Shown here: in pieces, positions 1 through 9,288 of the stretch
Position numbering within the stretch: position 1 is the first letter of the stretch
How the letters are laid out: every line of letters starts with the position of its first letter
From: Syngnathus acus
Taxonomy: Eukaryota; Chordata; Actinopteri; Syngnathiformes; Syngnathidae
DNA length: 64,000 nt
Direction: 5' to 3'
NCBI RefSeq assembly: GCF_901709675.1
Contig: NC_051093.1
Location: 7,089,053 to 7,153,052 of the forward strand
Made by a program: the position numbers and the translations under genes
Notes under the pieces: model-generated
Told to the model about the DNA's origin: nothing
What the model saw: only the letters and a program-made list of their open reading frames with translations
The model's database searches: none

Positions 1-312
1 GCGAGTAAGCGATAGCTGCTCACTCGGTTCGATGGTTGTAAAAATAGAATCAATTGGGCAAAAAAATACATCACGTCAAATCGTCGTTGTTCGGAGTCAC
101 AATGTTTCAATCATCCAGAACATTTGTGTCGTGAAATAGTTTTAAACCTCATCTAAAATTGCAATCACGTAAATGCAGACGATTAATACCAGCACGATCA
201 GATGATTAACATCATGATTAAAAATCATCTGCTCCTGCGACAGCTGGACAGATGCAGTTTGACACCATTGCATCTCCATTCAACGTGACCGTCAAGTGAA
301 AGTCAAGCTGCC
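1..312. other. Flank and probable 5' UTR of spsb3
   Basis: I see no coding exon here. The last part is probably the spsb3 5' UTR, since the start codon at 313 lies in a reasonable Kozak context (gctgccATG). The transcription start cannot be placed. Confidence 0.4.
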
Positions 313-1877
313 ATGTCCAGACGAGGCAGAAACAGCGGCGCTTGGCGATATGTTTGGGGTGGAATACGTCGAGATGCTGATGCAAGAGCGCTTGTCTTGG
401 CCTCGGAAAGTGATGGATGGGGCTATGAACGCCTGGAGGTTAGCACTCATCTGTTGTTTTTTGCAGCAGCGACTGAAAGTCCGAAGCAATGTATGGCATT
501 TATTATCTCTGCGTTCCTGTCTCTCCTACGCTCTTAAGTACAGCGATTCGGATTCGGAGGCCGACTACTCGGCGGTGATGGTCCCTCCAGTGCCCAGCGC
601 TGTGCCTGTGACGGGAGAGTCTTACTGTGGCTGCGACTACCAAGCCGAGACTATCCATCATCGGCGAGGTTTTTACCAAGTCAAAGACTGTCACTGTGGA
701 GAGGATGATCAAGGTATAGTGTAATGTGAGATGCTTTATTGCATCATTTAAATTTGGACTGATTTGACGATTTTAGATTTTGACTGGGTTTGGGATGCCG
801 GCAGCCGATCAACAGCAACGTTACTGAGCTGCGACAATCGCGAAGTCAACTTTCACTCCGAGTACAGCTGCGGCACGGCTGCAATTCGGGGTTCCAAGGA
901 GCTCGCGGAAGGGCAGCACTTTTGGGAAATCAAGATGACGTCCCCCGTTTATGGAACAGACATGGTATGCACACATGCTGGAATCATGGAAACCATTTTT
1001 TCTTAATTATGAAGCTCAAATGGGTTTGTTTTCTATACTGTCACTGCCCAGATGGTTGGAATCGGTACTTCTGATGTCAACCTCGACAAATACAGGCATT
1101 CGTTCTGCAGCCTTTTGGGGAAGGATGTGGACAGCTGGGGTTTGTCTTACACTGGTAAAAACCTCCATTCTGAACAAAACTAATACAAGCATGCATGTTG
1201 ATTTAGCACAAAATCCAAGCTATCAATAGTTCTTGATACAGGTATAAATGTCTAATGTCCTATTTTGACAGGCTTGTTGCATCATAAAGGAGACAAGATG
1301 AACTTCTCCTCTCGGTTTGGCCAGGGCTCCATTATTGGGGTTCATCTGGACACGTGGCACGGCACGCTTACATTCTTTAAAAATCGCAAGTGCATAGGTA
1401 AGTTGACGAGATCAAAGTGGGATATTTTGTGTGTGACGTCATTCAATAAATCATAAGACAGTAAATGTCTTTATTGTCCAACTAGGTGTTGCTGCCACAG
1501 ATCTCCACAACAAAAGGTTTTACCCGATGGCGTGCTCCACAGCAGCCAAAAGCAGCATGAAGGTGATCCGATCCTGCTCTGCGCCCACCTCCCTTTTATA
1601 CCTGTGCTGCGCTCGCCTTCGCCAGCTCCTGCCGGACTGTACAGACGCCCTGGACGTCTTACCCCTTCCCCCGGGGCTTCGTCACCTGCTGCACAACAAG
1701 CTGGGTTGGCTGCTCAATATCCACGGCGGCGGCGCAGACGAAACCGCAGACACCCCCGAACGTTCCCCGTGCTTGCCCGTCCCTCCCTCGGCCGGCCCGT
1801 CGTCCTCTGAGAGCGACTCGGAAGGTTGTACGTCCGACCCCGAGGCCTGCCAGAGGAAGAGGTGCCGCTGGACTTGA
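313..1877 (+). CDS. spsb3: SPRY domain-containing SOCS box protein 3
   Basis: Six coding exons join in phase: 313-438, 539-713, 777-964, 1052-1154, 1272-1397 and 1486-1877, giving 369 residues. All introns are GT-AG. SPSB proteins are substrate receptors of Elongin B/C-Cullin E3 ubiquitin ligases; the SPRY domain binds the target and the SOCS box recruits the ligase. Visible marks are an N-terminus starting MSRRGRNS, an acidic-serine stretch ([11 protein letters not shown]), a SPRY domain over about residues 100-265 ([46 protein letters not shown]) and a C-terminal SOCS box at about 277-316 ([32 protein letters not shown]). The basic tail QRKRCRW resembles human SPSB3. The start at 313 was chosen because the human-like N-terminus lies in that frame. 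It is followed on the same strand by mrps34, as in the human 16p13.3 block. Whether this is the a or b teleost copy cannot be told. Confidence 0.95.
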
Positions 1878-2571
1878 CTAGCGGCGTGAAACGTAACCAG
1901 AGGGGAACGGTCTTCTCATGCCATCACTCACACGGTATCCAAAGCAGGACTACTGTAGCAAAAGACGTCAACTGTAGATATCTCTTGCCATTTGTGAACA
2001 GGGATTTGGTTTTAATATGAGGACGTATTGTCGAGTGTAACACTGAAGTCTCAAACATGGCGATATTTTGGTGGCCATTTTGACGTGTGTCGCTCGGAAT
2101 AAGCCATGCAGCTATCTTTTTTGTGTGGTATGCAAATAGTGCATATTCTTAAACTCAATGCAATCATTTTATCAAAATAATCATCTATCTTGCCGTCTGG
2201 AAATTTGGTTATATTATTGGTCAAATTAAGAATAACTTTTGAGTGCACTTCGTTTAAATGTTCCAAATGAAGGACCAACATATTTATTACTCTGGTCATA
2301 AGTGTTACAATCATCTACCTTTATTTACTGTTGCATCTTGTTGACAACTTTTTAATTTTTTTCTATACACCTTAGTCACCCTTTTAACACTTAGGTCATT
2401 TTTTCTATAAACCTCTAAAAGGTAGAATATTCTGTCACTTAAGGTTCTCATGTTTATGAACTAGAAACACTCCATTTTTTAAAATTGTGAAATAGTTTGC
2501 AAAAAACATTTAAAACCGAAAACTCATGCACATGCCTCAAGACCATCATGACAATGTTTTTGTCCTTTTTG

Positions 2572-2577
2572 AATAAA
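2572..2577 (+). promoter_or_regulatory. Polyadenylation signal, spsb3 (proximal)
   Basis: This is a canonical AATAAA about 695 bases after the spsb3 stop. A second AATAAA at 2862-2867 may serve a longer transcript. Confidence 0.5.
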
Positions 2578-3130
2578 GTTGAATTGTCTGTTACAATGCA
2601 ACAAGAGTTGGCAATAGTACCGGAACGCCTGTTTCCACTGTTTGCTAAATGACTATTTCCCCCTGCAGATCTGATAGGTGTAACTTGCTGTTATTTTTGT
2701 GGTCTTTAACTCTATTTGTCTTTTACTGATGCATCCATGCACTTACTATTGTGTAATTTGATAATTAAAAACAAGGAAGAAACGTACCATTCTTACTTAA
2801 CTATTAAGATATTTGAAGGTCTTTCACTTGCCTTTTTTCATCAGCATGATTTTCAGATGAAAATAAAGTGAATGCTGAATATGCACAAACATGTTTTCTT
2901 TTGTGTACAGTAATTATCACAGCCACCTACTTTCCATCGTTTGTATGTGTTTTATGTATGTTCCTAAGAGTTAAAAATGTATAATTAATTAATTGATGAA
3001 TTACGGGGATATATTATGGTAAACGGGAGGGAGGGGGGGGGGCACGCAATACCACAAGTATCAGGAGGGTGGCAGTAATGCACAGCAAGACGGTTGCTCG
3101 CTGCACCGGAATGTAAAGAAGAAGTATAGG

Positions 3131-3185
3131 AACCAATGTTCGTTTCATGCGGAGCATTTTACCGACGGACCACGATTCCGGAAGT
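3131..3185 (+). promoter_or_regulatory. Candidate mrps34 promoter elements (CCAAT, ETS/GABP)
   Basis: A CCAAT motif lies near 3132 and an ETS/GABP-type CCGGAAGT site at 3178-3185, about 210 bases before the mrps34 start codon. GABP (NRF-2) sites are common in promoters of nuclear genes for mitochondrial proteins, so the match suits the gene. No binding data support it. Confidence 0.4.
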
Positions 3186-3396
3186 CACGCGTTATGTTTG
3201 CGGAGGTCAATTGAATTGGTTTTACCCATCATAAACATCCAGGTAATTCGCTTTGAATATATAGTTAATAAAAAGCGCACCATGGCTCCATAATTAACAA
3301 ACGAGTTTAGATAGAGATTGCTGCAAAGTTAATATTATTGGTTTTGCAATTAATAACAGACTGCTGTGTGGCATCTCCTCCACAGGTCACACAGCC

Positions 3397-4388
3397 ATGG
3401 TGAAGAAAAAGCGTGTTCGTCTCATAGCAGAGATGGCTCGGAAGATCCGCGCCTACCGCGAGCTGAAGAACCGACCCCGGGACTCGCAAAAGTACGCCCT
3501 CGATTACGACACCATGAAGCGGCCTCACACGGGGAAGATGCTCCCCGTACTGGCTTGGCAGGATGTCCGCCGCGAGAGTCGCTTGTTCTCTCTGCTGGCG
3601 GGTATGCGGATGTTCGGAGTGGGCCGTGTGTTCACTCGCAAGTCGTGGCTGGAGGACCACACGGATCCCAGTTACTGGCAGATCACCAAAGTCAAGGTGG
3701 ACTACACGGCTGAGGTACGAGCATTCATCTCATTTAGTCTTGTGAGAATATTGTGATGGACTTAACACTGTCAGAAGTGCTGACCCACATTTCAAATATT
3801 TTTTTCCAATTCAATGTTTATCATCTAGGACATGGATCATGGGAAAGCCTGGGGCATCCTCACTTATAAAGGTAAGTCATCCAAGTATTGTAAATTCAAG
3901 CTATAACACATTTGCCAGTCACAATTAGCTACTTCTATTTATTGCACATCCTTTTAAGCACCTTTTCGAGTGAAGTGGTGCTTTACTGATTATGTTGCTT
4001 ACATACTGCATACATTTATGGCCAAACACTCATCACAAATCATCCACAAATCAACAATAATTCATCTTAATCAAATGTTTATTTGACAGGAAAAGAGGAG
4101 AAAGAGGTCAAAGAAATCGACAAAGTGATGTACCACGACTGGCGCCTCGTCCCCAAGCACATGGAGCAACAATTTAAGGACTTTGTGCCCCTTCCTGAGC
4201 CGCCCGTGCGCTATGTCCCTTACCCTCCGCTGCTGCGCGCCATGAAGCTGGCGCGGCACAAGCAAACGGAAGGCACCATCCTGGCGGAGGAGCCTCTAAT
4301 GCCTTTAGAAAGGGAAGTGGTGCTCACCAAAGACTTTTTCCGGAGTCAAGACCAAGGAAAAAAGGAGAGACTGGAGACAGCTGTGTGA
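3397..4388 (+). CDS. mrps34: Mitochondrial ribosomal protein mS34
   Basis: Three exons, 3397-3714, 3829-3871 and 4090-4388, join in phase to give 219 residues (human MRPS34 has 218). The protein is a metazoan-specific part of the mitochondrial small ribosomal subunit and is needed for its stability and for translation in the matrix. Family-diagnostic stretches are [27 protein letters not shown], the block [14 protein letters not shown] around the short second exon, [11 protein letters not shown] and [15 protein letters not shown]. The start codon sits in a good context (cagccATGG). The N-terminus is rich in lysine and arginine, as in mitochondrial imports. It lies between spsb3 and nme3, matching the human gene order. 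I see no damage. Confidence 0.96.
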
Positions 4389-4492
4389 TGTCTACGATTG
4401 TCAAAGTGAAGGACAAGAACCAATTGGTAATTCTACCATCAGAAACAAATGGTAGCGCTGTTTCATGTGTAAAATGACTTGTTAAATATCTT

Positions 4493-4498
4493 AATAAA
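4493..4498 (+). promoter_or_regulatory. Polyadenylation signal, mrps34
   Basis: This AATAAA lies 105 bases after the mrps34 stop and indicates a short 3' UTR. Everything from here to nme3 is repeat-rich. Confidence 0.7.
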
Positions 4499-4777
4499 AT
4501 GTGATTAAATGTGTGTAGTAAACTGTGTCTTTCAAAATCATGTCCTAACAGATTTTACCAATTTACTAGTGTGTGGAAAGAGGATGGGGATGCATCTCAA
4601 AATGGAATAGATGGAGCACGTGATCTCTTAAAAAAGAAAAAGTCTTATGTGTAGAATAAATTGAAATTCTGGGGGGAAAAAGTTATGTAAAATAATTGCA
4701 AAAACTTAAAAGTACCGCAGCTTTACCCTGCCTGTTGATCGTTTGGCTTATTCGCCATGAAACCATACCTTCCATGC

Positions 4778-4879
4778 AAGTGAGGGTTCCATAGTGTTAT
4801 ATCAGCTCAGTGGCTCTAGTGGTAGAGTGTCCGCCCTCAGACTGGAAGGTTGTGGGTTCAAACCCTGACCGGGTCATAC
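4778..4879 (+). mobile_element. Truncated foldback arm joined to a SINE head
   Basis: The first 20 or so bases repeat the start of the tRNA-like arm found at 7992. They are followed at once by a tRNA-derived SINE head with an A-box-like part (agtggctctagtggtagag) and a B-box (ggttcaaaccc). The SINE stops after gggtcatac, where the copy at 8740-8990 goes on for some 200 more bases. I read this as a rearranged, deleted copy. Confidence 0.6.
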
Positions 4880-4883
4880 TGAA

Positions 4884-5008
4884 TATACAGAACAAAGGTA
4901 CTTCTGATTTTTTCATTATTTGATTCATATTCATTATGATCAGCATATTAAGCATGGGGAAAAAATCCACGTGCGCTTATCTTGCTGCAAGGACTCCAAA
5001 CACGTCAA
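4884..5008 (+). repeat. Left copy of a duplicated 125-148 bp segment
   Basis: The segment from tatacag to cacgtcaa matches 9063-9210 almost base for base. The copy at 9063 has an extra stretch of roughly 23 bases (gtcgacaaattctaag and onward). The two copies bracket the satellite and transposon block. Confidence 0.75.
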
Positions 5009-5070
5009 TCAAATAATCAAAAATCATGGTCAAAGCTTCACGGAAAGTGAAAAGTGCCACACCCGCCTTT

Positions 5071-6440
5071 CCTAATAAAGTGGGCTGTTATTAGGTACAC
5101 TTGAAAATGGCGGTGTACCTAATGGAGTGTCCGTGTGATTCCCTCGTTAAGTGCACCTGCGTGAAAAGTTTTAGCTTCTGCGGAACGTGAAAGGAGCTAA
5201 ATCTTTTCACGCAGGTGTGTTTAACGAGGGTCACTTGGAAAACATATTGGAACGCGGCCCCGAGGACTAGAGCTTGACACCTGTGACCTTTGACCATGAT
5301 ATTTCCCTAATAAAGTGGCCTATTAGGTACACTTGAAAATGGCGGGGTGCCTAATGGAGTGTCCGTGTGATTCCCTCGTTAAGTGCACCTGCGTGAAAAG
5401 TTTTAGCTTCTGCGGAACGTGAAAGGAGCTAAATCTTTTCACGCAGGTGTGTTTAACGAGGGTCACTTGGAAAACATATTGGAACGCGGCCCCGAGGACT
5501 AGAGCTTGACGCCTGTGACCTTTGGCCATGATATTTCCCTAATAAAGTGGCCTGTTATTAGGTACACTTGAAAATGGCGGTGTACCTAATGGAGTGTCCG
5601 TGTGATTCCCTCGTTAAGTGCACCTGCGTGAAAAGTTTTAGCTTCTGCGGAACGTGAAAGGAGCTAAATCTTTTCACGCAGGTGTGTTTAACGAGGGTCA
5701 CTTGGAAAACATATTGGAACGCGGCCCCGAGGACTAGAGCTTGACACCTGTGACCTTTGACCATGATATTTCCCTAATAAAGTGGCCTGTTATTAGGTAC
5801 ACTTGAAAATGGCGGTGTACCTAATGGAGTGTCCGTGTGATTCCCTCGTTAAGTGCACCTGCGTGAAAAGTTTTAGCTTCTGCGGAACGTGAAAGGAGCT
5901 AAATCTTTTCACGCAGGTGTGTTTAACGAGGGTCACTTGGAAAACATATTGGAACGCGGCCCCGAGGACTAGAGCTTGACACCTGTGACCTTTGACCATG
6001 ATATTTCCCTAATAAAATGGCCTGTTATTAGGTACACTTGAAAATGGCGGTGTACCTAATGGAGTGTCCGTGTGATTCCCTCGTTAAGTGCACCTGCGTG
6101 AAAAGTTTTAGCTTCTGCGGAACGTGAAAGGAGCTAAATCTTTTCACGCAGGTGTGTTTAACGAGGGTCACTTGGAAAACATATTGGAACGCGGCCCCGA
6201 GGACTAGAGCTTGACGCCTGTGACCTTTGGCCATGATATTTCCCTAATAAAATGGCCTGTTATTAGGTACACTTGAAAATGGCGGTGTACCTAATGGAGT
6301 GTCCGTGTGATTCCCTCGTTAAGTGCACCTGCGTGAAAAGTTTTAGCTTCTGCGGAACGTGAAAGGAGCTAAATCTTTTCACGCAGGTGTGTTTAACGAG
6401 GGTAACTTGGAAAACATATTGGAACGCGGCCCCTTGAGGA
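5071..6440 (+). repeat. Satellite of six 235-bp units, each with a long hairpin
   Basis: Units begin at 5071, 5306, 5538, 5773, 6008 and 6243. Five are full length (the second has lost 3 bases) and the last diverges after about 200 bases. They are nearly identical. Two variants can be told apart: units 2 and 5 have gcctgtgacctttggc where units 1, 3 and 4 have acctgtgacctttgac. Every unit holds an imperfect inverted repeat; in unit 1 the arms are 5141-5176 and 5195-5230, pairing at 32 of 36 positions around an 18-base loop. A second short inverted repeat (taggtacac to gtgtaccta) opens each unit. The origin is probably a non-autonomous DNA transposon with ATTAGGTACAC-type ends, but I cannot name the family. 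Antisense 68-codon ORFs in each unit are by-products. Confidence 0.9.
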
Positions 6441-6890
6441 CTGGAGGTCGACACCCCTGGTGTAAGTGAAAAGTGACACACCCGCCCTCACCCCCACTTT
6501 CTGATTGGCTGGTTGATCTGTGACATCACTCGGACACTCCATTAGGTACACCGCCATTTGTAGGTGTACCTAATCACAGGCCACTTCATTAGGGAAAAAT
6601 CATGGTCAAAGCTTAATTGAAAGTGAAAAGTGCCACACCCGCCCTCACCCCCACTTTCTGATTGGCTGGTTGATCTATGACGTCACTCGGACACTCCATT
6701 AGGTACACCGCCATTTTCAGGTGTACCTAATAACAGGCCAGTTCATTAGGGAAAAATCATGGCCAAAGCTTAAATGAAAGTGAAAAGTGCCACACCCGCC
6801 CTCACCCCCACTTTCTGATTGGCTGTTTGATCAGTGACGTCATTGGGACACTCTATTAGGTACACTGCCATTTTCAGGTTCGTTCGCGAA
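6441..6890 (-). repeat. Array of about 158-bp units sharing the satellite core, inverted
   Basis: Roughly three units have equivalent positions at 6465, 6623 and 6780. Each carries a stretch of about 64 bases (for example within 6687-6752) that is the reverse complement of the start of the 235-bp unit. Each also has a private part (cacacccgccctcaccccc, tgattggctg). The same private part flanks the 235-bp array on its left (about 5028-5066). The two arrays are therefore related and face opposite ways. Confidence 0.8.
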
Positions 6891-7072
6891 GATTCACGAG
6901 TGAGTGACAGACTGCTATGCCAGCCGACACACGTTATGCCAACATTGATGTTTTAATTTTGTATTTGTCTGATTGTAGTTGATGGTGTTATTATGGTGTT
7001 AGGTTGAAAAAAAAAATCCGTTATGCCGACATGTCATTTTGGGGGACACCAACTCATATAACAACGTAAAAC

Positions 7073-7118
7073 ACATACATACATACATACATACATACAT
7101 ACATACATACATACATAC
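7073..7118 (+). repeat. (ACAT)n microsatellite
   Basis: About eleven perfect 4-base units lie inside the transposon-like segment. The site is likely polymorphic. Confidence 0.9.
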
Positions 7119-7214
7119 AAAGCAGTTAACCAAATGTCAGATTTTTGTTTTAATTGGCGAATATAAAAACAAGGAATAAAACACCAGACAAGTTTTAACA
7201 TAAATGTTTATTAA

Positions 7215-7238
7215 AATAATAATAATAATAATAATAAA
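7215..7238 (+). repeat. (AAT)n microsatellite
   Basis: Eight or so AAT units lie within AT-rich repeat DNA. Confidence 0.8.
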
Positions 7239-7613
7239 AGTACATTTCAAACCAGCAATCTATTGTGAAATTGCAGTAGATATATTGGATAACAATATTT
7301 GGGCGTATATATGCATACACGTTATTTAAAAACTACTATAAGTGTTATAAAATAAAGATTACGCAAAGAGAAGCATAATCTCCCCGTTGTTGCATAACGG
7401 CGCATCCCTTCATGCAATAAAGATAGCCGTTAGCTTGGAGAAAACGTGCATAAAAGATGTGGTGTTTCAGTGAGTGGTTCTTTCTTTCCTTGGCAAATCG
7501 TAAATACATTCTGGCTTACATAGTTCACGCCAGGAGACGCAACATGTTCACTGACTGATCCGTTGATGCACGGGAAGGAAGGCAGTTCACCCATTGACTT
7601 GTCCGCGAACGGG

Positions 7614-7712
7614 AAAGTCAAATTCGTTCCCTCACTCATCCGTTCTCGAAATGGTGATTTGCATTTCCAGTTCATCGCGAGAACGGATGAGTGAGGGAAC
7701 GAATTTGACTTT
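7614..7712. repeat. Perfect 35-bp inverted repeat with a 29-base spacer
   Basis: The arms are 7614-7648 and 7678-7712 and are exact reverse complements. Each includes gaacggatgagtgagggaac or its complement. A perfect arm of this length in otherwise decayed repeat DNA suggests a recent event or gene conversion. Confidence 0.9.
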
Positions 7713-7919
7713 GACTTTCACTGACTCGTTGGTGAACGGGAAATGCAATTCACAATTCGTTCGTGAACGGGAAGTTACGTCATTTTCTTCTTCGTTTTGT
7801 TTTACGGCGAGGTGGCACCAGCGTCAATGGGCATTACCGACACCTACTGGTTGAAGTTATATGAAAGGAAAAAAAACCGAATCACTTTATGAAGTGATTC
7901 GTTCACTCTCGTTCACTGA

Positions 7920-7948
7920 AACGATTCGTTCTTTTTGAACGAATCGTT
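7920..7948. repeat. Short palindrome, 12-bp arms
   Basis: AACGATTCGTTC (7920-7931) and its complement (7937-7948) are separated by five T. The palindrome lies close to the right edge of the transposon-like segment and may be part of a subterminal hairpin. Confidence 0.8.
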
Positions 7949-7991
7949 CACTCACGAGTCAACACTAATACGTACCATCCAGGATGGACAA

Positions 7992-8682
7992 GTGAGGGTT
8001 CCATAGTGTAGTGGTTAGTGCTCTGGACTCTCACTCTAACGACCCGAGTTCAAAACCAAGTGGGACCTAAAGTCTTTTATCACGGGAAGATTTTGCAACA
8101 CAATTCCTCGTGTGCTCTAACCCTAACCCTAACCCTAGCTCTAACCCTAGCTCTATCCCTAGCTCTAACCCTAGCTCTATCCCTGGCTCTAACCCTAACC
8201 CTAGCTCTAACCCTATCCCTAACCCTGGCCCTAACCCTAGCTCTATCCCTAGCTCTAACCCTAGCTCTAACCCTAACCCTAGCTCTAACCCTATCCCTAG
8301 TTCTAACCCTGGCTCTAACCCTAACCCTAGCTCTATCCCTAGCTCTAACCCTAACCCTAGCTCTATCCCTGGCTCTAACCCTAACCCTAGCTCTAACCCT
8401 ATCCCTAACCCTGGCTCTAACCCTAACCCTAGCTCTATCCCTAGCTCTAACCCTAACCCTAGCGCTAACCCTAACTCTAAACCTAATTTTAGCTCTAACC
8501 CTAACCCTAATTGTAACACTAACCCTAGCTCTAACCATAAGCTTTAGTGCATTGGTTATATGGGGCAGCACACGACAACTGTTTTTCCATGATAAAATAT
8601 TATAGGTTCTACTGGGGTTTGAACCCCGGTCGCTGGGGTAAAAGTCCAGAGCACTAACCACTACACTAAGGAACCCTCACTC
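7992..8682. mobile_element. Foldback element: inverted tRNA-Gln-like arms around a telomere-like array
   Basis: The left arm (about 7992-8115) and the right arm (about 8560-8682, complementary strand) align along their length. Each starts gtgagggttcc, continues with a tRNA-like part (tagtgtagtggttagtgctc; B-box gttcaaa) and ends with cgtgtgct. The tRNA-like part resembles tRNA-Gln (ctctggact before the anticodon), but both copies have mispaired anticodon stems, so they are not functional tRNA genes. The array between them is listed separately. Confidence 0.7.
8115..8535 (+). repeat. Interstitial telomere-like array, degenerate CCCTAA repeats
   Basis: About 70 hexamers run in register. Many are CCCTAA, the complement of the vertebrate telomere repeat TTAGGG; most of the rest are one-base or two-base variants such as ccctag, ctctaa, ccctat and ccctgg. 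The array opens ORFs of 145-195 codons in several frames, all simple repeats and not genes. It is too degenerate to be a working telomere and decays further towards 8500. Confidence 0.9.
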
Positions 8683-8739
8683 TTATGGAATGGAACATAT
8701 ATGGTTTTATGGAGCATCTCACAAACGAATAGTGGCAGA

Positions 8740-8990
8740 TTGTCGACTGTGAGACTGGAAGGTTGTGGGTTCAAACTCCGGCCGGGTCATACCAAAGACT
8801 ATAAAAATGGGACCCATTGCCTACCTGCTTGGCACTCAGCATCAGAGAGTGTTAGATCTCCAAATGATTCCCGGGCGCGGCACCGCTGCTGCTCACTGCT
8901 TCCCTCTACCCCAAAATCACACGGGGATCGGTTAAATGCTGAGGACAAATTTCACCACACCCAGATGTGTGTGTGTGTGTGACGATCATT
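8740..8990 (+). mobile_element. tRNA-derived SINE, nearly complete body
   Basis: The element carries a B-box (gtgggttcaaactcc), then the body pieces gggacccattgcctacctgc, ttcccgggcgcggcaccgct and gaggacaaatttcaccacac, and a TG microsatellite (about 8967-8981). The head before the B-box is degraded. The layout matches a SINE common in teleost genomes; the family name is not certain. Transcription by RNA polymerase III is unlikely given the damaged head. Confidence 0.7.
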
Positions 8991-9062
8991 GGGACTAACT
9001 TTTTTAGAGAATAAGGTCCCGGAAGATCAGAAAAATCTAATGTCGAGTTACGGGAATGTTAT

Positions 9063-9210
9063 TATACAGAATAAAGGTACTTCTATTTTTTTCATCATTT
9101 GATTCATATTCATTATGATTAACATATTAAGTATGGGGGAAAAGTCGACAAATTCTAAGAAATAGGCCACGTGCACTTATCTTGCTGCAAGGACTCCGAA
9201 CACACGTCAA
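9063..9210 (+). repeat. Right copy of the duplicated segment
   Basis: This is the partner of 4884-5008. It lies directly after SINE-related sequence, as does the left copy, so a larger unit (arm, SINE and this segment) seems to have been duplicated and then edited. It ends 79 bases before the nme3 start codon, so repeat-derived DNA forms part of the nme3 promoter or 5' UTR. Confidence 0.75.
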
Positions 9211-9288
9211 CCAGTGTCTGCAAAGAAAAGCATGCGTGCACCGAACTCTGGTCTTGCTTGCTCAAAGTGAACACCGTCCACAGCCACC

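Larger units (their letters stand above)
1878..3396 (+). other. spsb3 3' UTR and spsb3-mrps34 intergenic region
   Basis: There is no further gene here. Two AATAAA signals (2572-2577 and 2862-2867) fit spsb3 transcript ends. A short poly-G run lies near 3031. The last 300 bases hold the mrps34 promoter. The human block has EME2 in this interval; I see no nuclease-like coding exon on either strand. Confidence 0.6.
6875..7965. mobile_element. DNA-transposon-like segment with GATTCGTTC palindromes
   Basis: The two edges carry related sequence in inverted orientation (cacgagtgagtga near 6895; tcactcacgag near 7950). Inside are many copies of gattcgttc or gaacggga motifs. No transposase frame is present. 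Internal parts include an (ACAT)n run, an (AAT)n run and two strong hairpins listed separately. I infer a decayed non-autonomous element; the family and exact ends are unknown. Confidence 0.45.

Noticed and set aside
5091-6481. Six nearly identical minus-strand ORFs of 68-72 codons
   Set aside because: They recur only because the 235-bp satellite unit is repeated. The frame crosses the hairpin, has no recognisable domain and shows no codon-biased variation.
7996-8068. A tRNA-Gln gene, and a second tRNA on the minus strand at 8606-8680
   Set aside because: Boxes A and B are recognisable, but the anticodon stems do not pair well and the acceptor ends mismatch. The two copies are arms of a foldback repeat.
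8018-8661. Overlapping ORFs of 145-195 codons on both strands
   Set aside because: All are translations of the degenerate CCCTAA array (runs of Leu-Thr, Asn-Pro, Arg-Val). The hexamer happens to lack stops in several frames.
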